19,403 bases of DNA. Origin: Tannerella sp. (GTDB lineage: Bacteria; Bacteroidota; Bacteroidia; Bacteroidales; Tannerellaceae). Position 1 is the stretch's first letter. Every line of letters starts with the position of its first letter. The position numbers and the translations under genes were made by a program. Below the pieces are notes generated by a model. The model saw nothing but the letters and a program-made list of their open reading frames with translations, was not told where the DNA came from and searched no databases. Below are positions 16,917-19,403 of this stretch, piece after piece. The DNA lies in contig JAITBC010000086.1 of assembly GCA_031283785.1 (NCBI GenBank), positions 1-19,403 of the forward strand, written 5' to 3'.

Positions 16917-16924
16917 CAAATCTA
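16917..16924 (-). promoter_or_regulatory. Candidate -7 box for the htrA-type gene
   Basis: The minus strand reads TAGATTTG, matching TAnnTTTG, 47 bases before the ATG. A TTTG lies only about four bases upstream, not at the usual 19-21, so this is a tentative call. Confidence 0.35.
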
Positions 16925-17137
16925 ACTCAAAAAAAGTACGATTATTTCTTGCTGCTCCCATATTTTTGATACTTTTAACCAAGGGCGACCATGATTAACC
17001 CAGCTTAACTATACGGAAAGCCGATTCAGTTCATTTTAACATTTCCTGCCGGACATTTTGTCAGTCCCATATTTGTCACTGTTGTCGAATCGGATTCACA
17101 AAAAACGGATATCGGATATAGTTTTAAACATTATACT

Positions 17138-17299
17138 TCAAGCGGTCATGTTTTGTGCACAGGAATCGTCAAAAAATCGGAAGTTTAACTTTAGTACTGA
17201 CCGTATTAAAAAGAATCTTTTGTGATTTAGCGCCCGAATTTCTTCTTCGGATAAATTCGGTTGAATAAGCATACCTTGCATTACTCTTTCTTTGCACAT
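17138..17299 (-). CDS. Doubtful small ORF, 53 residues
   Basis: From ATG 17299 the minus strand reads MCKERVMQGMLIQPNLSEEE and continues for 33 codons to TGA at 17138-17140. The stretch IQPNLSEEEIRALNHKRFF has a protein-like composition. The frame is also open upstream of the ATG to beyond the HU stop codon, so it may be the relic of a longer gene. I do not recognise the family and no ribosome-binding or promoter signal supports it. Confidence 0.22.
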   Translation of the reverse strand: MCKERVMQGMLIQPNLSEEEIRALNHKRFFLIRSVLKLNFRFFDDSCAQNMTA

Positions 17300-17333
17300 A
17301 ATACCAAACAGTTCAACAATAATACAGGAAAGT

Positions 17334-17726
17334 TTAGTTCGGCAACCGCTGAAACTTGAATCCGATGCGCTTCAACAATGCTTTCGAGGTTTTAAAAACA
17401 ATACGCTTCAACCGTATCGACTCGGCACGTATATCGTGCTGTTCCTGCGCCTCGCGTACTGTCTCCGCACTCACCGAAAATGTGCCGAAATCTTCGATAC
17501 TCACATTGTTGCCGTCGCCCAACTCGTCGAGAATGCCCTTTACAAGCATCCGGGCAGCTATTTCCAACTCAAAAGCGTTGAACGTCGTACCTTGTGACGC
17601 CCTGTCGCACAATTCTTTCAACCCGACTGTTCGCTTACGGATAATGCGCGGAAACAGTCCGCGCTTTCTGCCTTCTTCCGGATGCAGGTTATCCGTCTGG
17701 CTGTCTAATCTGTAATATATACTCAT
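17334..17726 (-). CDS. HU-related (HU-HIG type) DNA-binding protein
   Basis: The product is 130 residues. It has the Bacteroidetes HU-related layout: a basic N-terminus (RKRGLFPRIIRKRTVGLKELCDRASQGTTFNAFELEI), a dimerisation helix (AARMLVKGILDELGDGNNVSIEDFGTFSVS) and a beta-arm and tail region (AESIRLKRIVFKTSKALLKRIGF). The GxFSV element at VSIEDFGTFSV is the signature of the HU/IHF fold. These proteins bind DNA without strong sequence preference; specific roles are mostly unknown. The gene has a well-matched promoter 167 bases upstream, and its leader carries a 22-bp tandem array, suggesting dedicated control. Confidence 0.85.
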   Translation of the reverse strand: MSIYYRLDSQTDNLHPEEGRKRGLFPRIIRKRTVGLKELCDRASQGTTFNAFELEIAARMLVKGILDELGDGNNVSIEDFGTFSVSAETVREAQEQHDIRAESIRLKRIVFKTSKALLKRIGFKFQRLPN

Positions 17727-17791
17727 TTCTCGTTATATGTTAACTTCTTTATATGCTGTGTTTATGTAACTGACAACTGCCGTTTGTCTGT

Positions 17792-17879
17792 AAGACCTGC
17801 GTCTTATCACGACAAGACCTACATCTTATCATGGAAAGACCTACGTCTCATTACAGTGAGACCTGCGTCTTGTTTGCAT
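17792..17879. repeat. Four tandem 22-bp palindrome-containing repeats in the HU-like gene leader
   Basis: Units start at 17792, 17814, 17836 and 17858, each exactly 22 bases, with a degenerate half unit following. Each begins with AGACCTRCRTCT, whose AGAC and GTCT arms (ATCT in unit 2) form a short palindrome around a 4-base centre; the second half of the unit is less conserved. The array lies between the promoter at 17893-17924 and the HU-like start codon at 17726, so it is either a cluster of protein-binding sites at two helical turns' spacing or a set of hairpins in the mRNA leader. Confidence 0.85.
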
Positions 17880-17892
17880 GAGATGCGGGTCA

Positions 17893-17924
17893 CAAAGATA
17901 ATACATAATTTTGAATCGGATAAA
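17893..17924 (-). promoter_or_regulatory. Bacteroidetes-type promoter for the HU-like gene
   Basis: The minus strand has TATCTTTG (17893-17900), the preferred form of the -7 box, and TTTA (17921-17924), one base off TTTG, with a 20-base spacer. It predicts a leader of about 160 bases that includes the whole repeat array. Confidence 0.6.
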
Positions 17925-18076
17925 AGTCGTGCGGGTTTTTGATAATGGTCGGGCTTCTTCCGGACAAAATTACCGTTTGGGCTGTGGCTTTTATCGTTTG
18001 GTTTCTCTGGTCTCAATGCCGCTTTCGCAGCTACTATACTCTGTACGCGGTGTAAAACAGTGATCTCCGTAGAGAC

Positions 18077-18104
18077 GTAGAGACGCGCGGCCGTGCGTCT
18101 CTAC
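18077..18104. repeat. 28-bp near-perfect palindrome, dispersed-repeat type
   Basis: Arms GTAGAGACGC (18077-18086) and GCGTCTCTAC (18095-18104) pair perfectly. The eight central bases GCGGCCGT are also almost self-complementary. The left side carries an extra direct copy of CGTAGAGA (18068-18075). Palindromes of this GTAGAGACG type are, to my knowledge, dispersed in multiple copies in some Bacteroidetes and cyanobacterial genomes. Only one copy lies in this window. Confidence 0.7.
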
Positions 18105-18197
18105 CGCCGCAATAACAGCAGGCTTGTCCGTCACATTGTGCGGTACGAAGTCATCCGGTAACCATGTCACAAAATAATGCCGTGCACAGTATATCTA

Positions 18198-18437
18198 TCA
18201 GTTTGTTGTAAATATCGCGCAAAGCCGTTCTTTTATCGGAGCGCCTTTTGTATGCGGTTTATGAACATCAATGATAGATTTAATAGCGCTGTTCTGAAAC
18301 CGGATGCGCGAACCCGATGTTTTCCCCTTGGTGCTTGCCACATATCCAAGCCTCGATAACAACGTTATCAGTTCGTCAAAGGTAAAATCCTCCGGGAGCT
18401 TCTTAAAGCGTTCTATCAATTTATCTTTCGTGGCCAT
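18198..18437 (-). CDS. HicA-like toxin of a type II toxin-antitoxin family
   Basis: The 79-residue product has the HicA (YcfA-like) dsRBD-type fold: a helical start (MATKDKLIERFKKLPEDFTFDELITLLSRLGY), then GKTSGSRIRF, then HKPHTKGAPIKERL. HicA proteins are mRNA interferases restrained by HicB. The active-site His usually found in a GSH motif is Arg here (GSR), which I believe is common in Bacteroidetes members. The start at 18435-18437 is preferred because a good promoter box (18456-18463) overlaps the upstream TTG alternative. HicB would be expected just downstream, but none is visible. Confidence 0.75.
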   Translation of the reverse strand: MATKDKLIERFKKLPEDFTFDELITLLSRLGYVASTKGKTSGSRIRFQNSAIKSIIDVHKPHTKGAPIKERLCAIFTTN

Positions 18438-18455
18438 TAATCTTATTATGTTCGG

Positions 18456-18486
18456 CAAAGGTAACTGAATATGGTTGCATCACCAA
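18456..18486 (-). promoter_or_regulatory. Bacteroidetes-type promoter for the HicA-like gene
   Basis: TACCTTTG (minus strand, 18456-18463) is an exact -7 box, and TTG (18484-18486) is the -33 element with a 20-base spacer. Transcription would begin about a dozen bases before the ATG at 18437. Confidence 0.6.
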
Positions 18487-18549
18487 TTTCCCCTTGATTT
18501 TTATTTGCCGGTTCAAAAATATTCACATCTTGGTGGTATTCAATTCATT

Positions 18550-19403
18550 TTACTCGCTTTTTACCACCTCCGCAGGGTTGCTGCCGGCTGCGTTTAGCAC
18601 CTGCCCCAGCACGGTAAGCAGAACCACGGCGACTACTCCTGCCATCACTCCTGCTGGCAACCACCAAGGGATGTCCGTTCGGTAGGCATATCCCTGCAAC
18701 CACCGGCTCATGGCAATGCAGGCCGGCGGAAGCGCAACGACGCCGGCAATGATCACCAGCAGGGCATATTCGCGGAAAAACATGCGTACCACGTCGCCGG
18801 CTTCGGCGCCCATTACTTTGCGGATGGCTATCTCTCTGCGTCGCCGCCGCGTGGAGGCCGTGGCTACGGCATAGATACCGAACAGCGAAATCAGCAGGCA
18901 GACGGTCGCCAATACGGAAAACATCTTCAGGCCGGCCTGCTCGGAATAATTCAGACGGTCGTACAGCTCGCCTACCGGCGTCAGGCGAACATCCGTCAAA
19001 GAGGCATCAATACCGGGGAGGATATCGGCGATTCGCCGTATTGTCTCCGTTTCCCGGCCGGAGGCGACGCGGATATAAAGGGTGTTGTACGATTCGGAAG
19101 AGGGTATGAAAATGGTCGGAAGGATTCGACTGCGGAGCGACAGGGTGTGGAAATCATTTACCACGCCCGCCACTTCATATTCCTTCATGGAGTTATCATT
19201 GGCAGACGGTATGCGAATAATGGAACCAACCGGTTCGCCGCCAAGTCCCATCACCCGGACGGCTTCCTCGTTGAGCACGATTTTATGCGTTTGCCCTTCG
19301 TCCCACCATTCTCCCGTACGCATTTTTAATCCGAACGTTTCGTCGAAACGGTTGTCGGTAAGGATGCAGTGGAAAGCCGTCTTTTCGTCCGGCGATTTTC
19401 CCG
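18550..19403 (-). CDS. FtsX/MacB-type ABC transporter permease, C-terminal part (runs off right edge)
   Basis: The frame is open to the right edge, giving 283 visible residues and a TAA stop. The first portion is the end of a MacB-like periplasmic core domain (FGLKMRTGEWW, VLNEEAVRVMGL, VAGVVNDFHTLSLRSRI). The rest is an FtsX-like membrane domain: a helix near MFSVLATVCLLISLFGIYAV, the cytoplasmic motif REIAIRKVMGA, a second helix LLVIIAGVVALPPACIAM and a third LPAGVMAGVVAVVLLTVL, ending in the family's usual NPAEVVKSE. Bacteroidetes carry many such permeases, often with an unlinked ATPase; substrates are mostly unknown. The true start lies outside the window. Confidence 0.9.
   Translation of the reverse strand, partial: GKSPDEKTAFHCILTDNRFDETFGLKMRTGEWWDEGQTHKIVLNEEAVRVMGLGGEPVGSIIRIPSANDNSMKEYEVAGVVNDFHTLSLRSRILPTIFIPSSESYNTLYIRVASGRETETIRRIADILPGIDASLTDVRLTPVGELYDRLNYSEQAGLKMFSVLATVCLLISLFGIYAVATASTRRRRREIAIRKVMGAEAGDVVRMFFREYALLVIIAGVVALPPACIAMSRWLQGYAYRTDIPWWLPAGVMAGVVAVVLLTVLGQVLNAAGSNPAEVVKSE

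Larger units (their letters stand above)
16870..17333. other. 464-base region between the HU-like and htrA-type genes
   Basis: Apart from the htrA candidate promoter and a doubtful 53-codon frame (17138-17299, minus), I see no gene. It contains a perfect inverted repeat GAATCGGATTC (17087-17097), whose core GAATCGGAT recurs just upstream of the HU-like gene's -7 box near 17913. The region is AT-rich, with no tRNA or clear terminator. Confidence 0.5.
17727..18197. other. 471-base region between the HicA-like and HU-like genes
   Basis: This holds the HU-like promoter and the 22-bp array, a 28-bp palindrome at 18077-18104, and a stretch of 66 sense codons (17994-18194, minus) in frame with hicA but separated from it by TGA-TAG and lacking a start codon. 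A frame starting at 18016 (minus) crosses the promoter and the array and is probably not a gene. No HicB-like coding sequence was found. Confidence 0.6.

Noticed and set aside
17792..17879. The 22-bp repeat array considered as a CRISPR array.
   Set aside because: The conserved part is only about 12 bases and the variable part about 10, far too short for repeats and spacers, and no cas genes are near.
17819..18016. 65-codon minus-strand frame considered as a HicB or other small gene.
   Set aside because: It crosses the HU-like promoter and the repeat array, resembles no antitoxin, and has a composition unlike a conserved protein.

Overview
The window looks like a piece of a Bacteroidota (order Bacteroidales) chromosome. 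The evidence is a SusC/RagA-type receptor N-terminus, a short 286-residue primary sigma factor, a bifunctional nuclease with a C-terminal UVR-like helix, a Wzi-like outer-membrane protein, an HU-related DNA-binding protein, and several promoters of the Bacteroidetes type (TAnnTTTG at -7, TTG/TTTG about 20 bases upstream). I cannot name the species. No rRNA, tRNA, CRISPR array, insertion sequence or integrase was seen.

Layout. Positions 1-4629 hold a decayed polysaccharide-utilisation region on the minus strand: the first codons of a probable exported protein at the left edge, a SusC remnant, a 400-base gap with two matching LacI-type operator candidates, a LacI-family regulator, a GH95-like glycoside hydrolase, and the NPCBM tail of an isochorismatase-like enzyme. 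Positions 4630-9618 (minus) continue with the enzyme body, a Wzi-like protein, rsmE, a bifunctional nuclease and a DUF5106/thioredoxin-like protein. These genes are tightly packed and several overlap, so one or a few long transcripts are likely. A divergent promoter region follows. Positions 9745-14309 (plus) carry dnaG and a NatA/NatB-type ABC exporter pair. A perfect 12-bp-stem hairpin separates these from rpoD and an htrA/degP-type protease gene (minus). The right end holds an HU-like gene with an unusual 22-bp repeat array in its leader, a HicA-like toxin gene with no visible HicB, and the C-terminal part of an FtsX/MacB-type permease running off the edge.

What stands out. Two otherwise well-preserved genes, the isochorismatase-NPCBM enzyme and htrA, are each split by a single in-frame TAG, with conserved protein sequence continuing in the same frame on the far side. 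Every complete gene in the window ends in TAA or TGA. The only other TAG terminator belongs to the SusC remnant. Ordinary genome decay in a host-associated lineage is the simplest explanation, but amber suppression or recoding cannot be excluded from this sequence alone. Other notable points are a Ser/Pro/Asp/Leu-rich repeat insertion inside DnaG, the 22-bp palindromic array before the HU gene, the altered expected catalytic-Asp region of the GH95 protein, and the apparent deletion junction in the SusC remnant.
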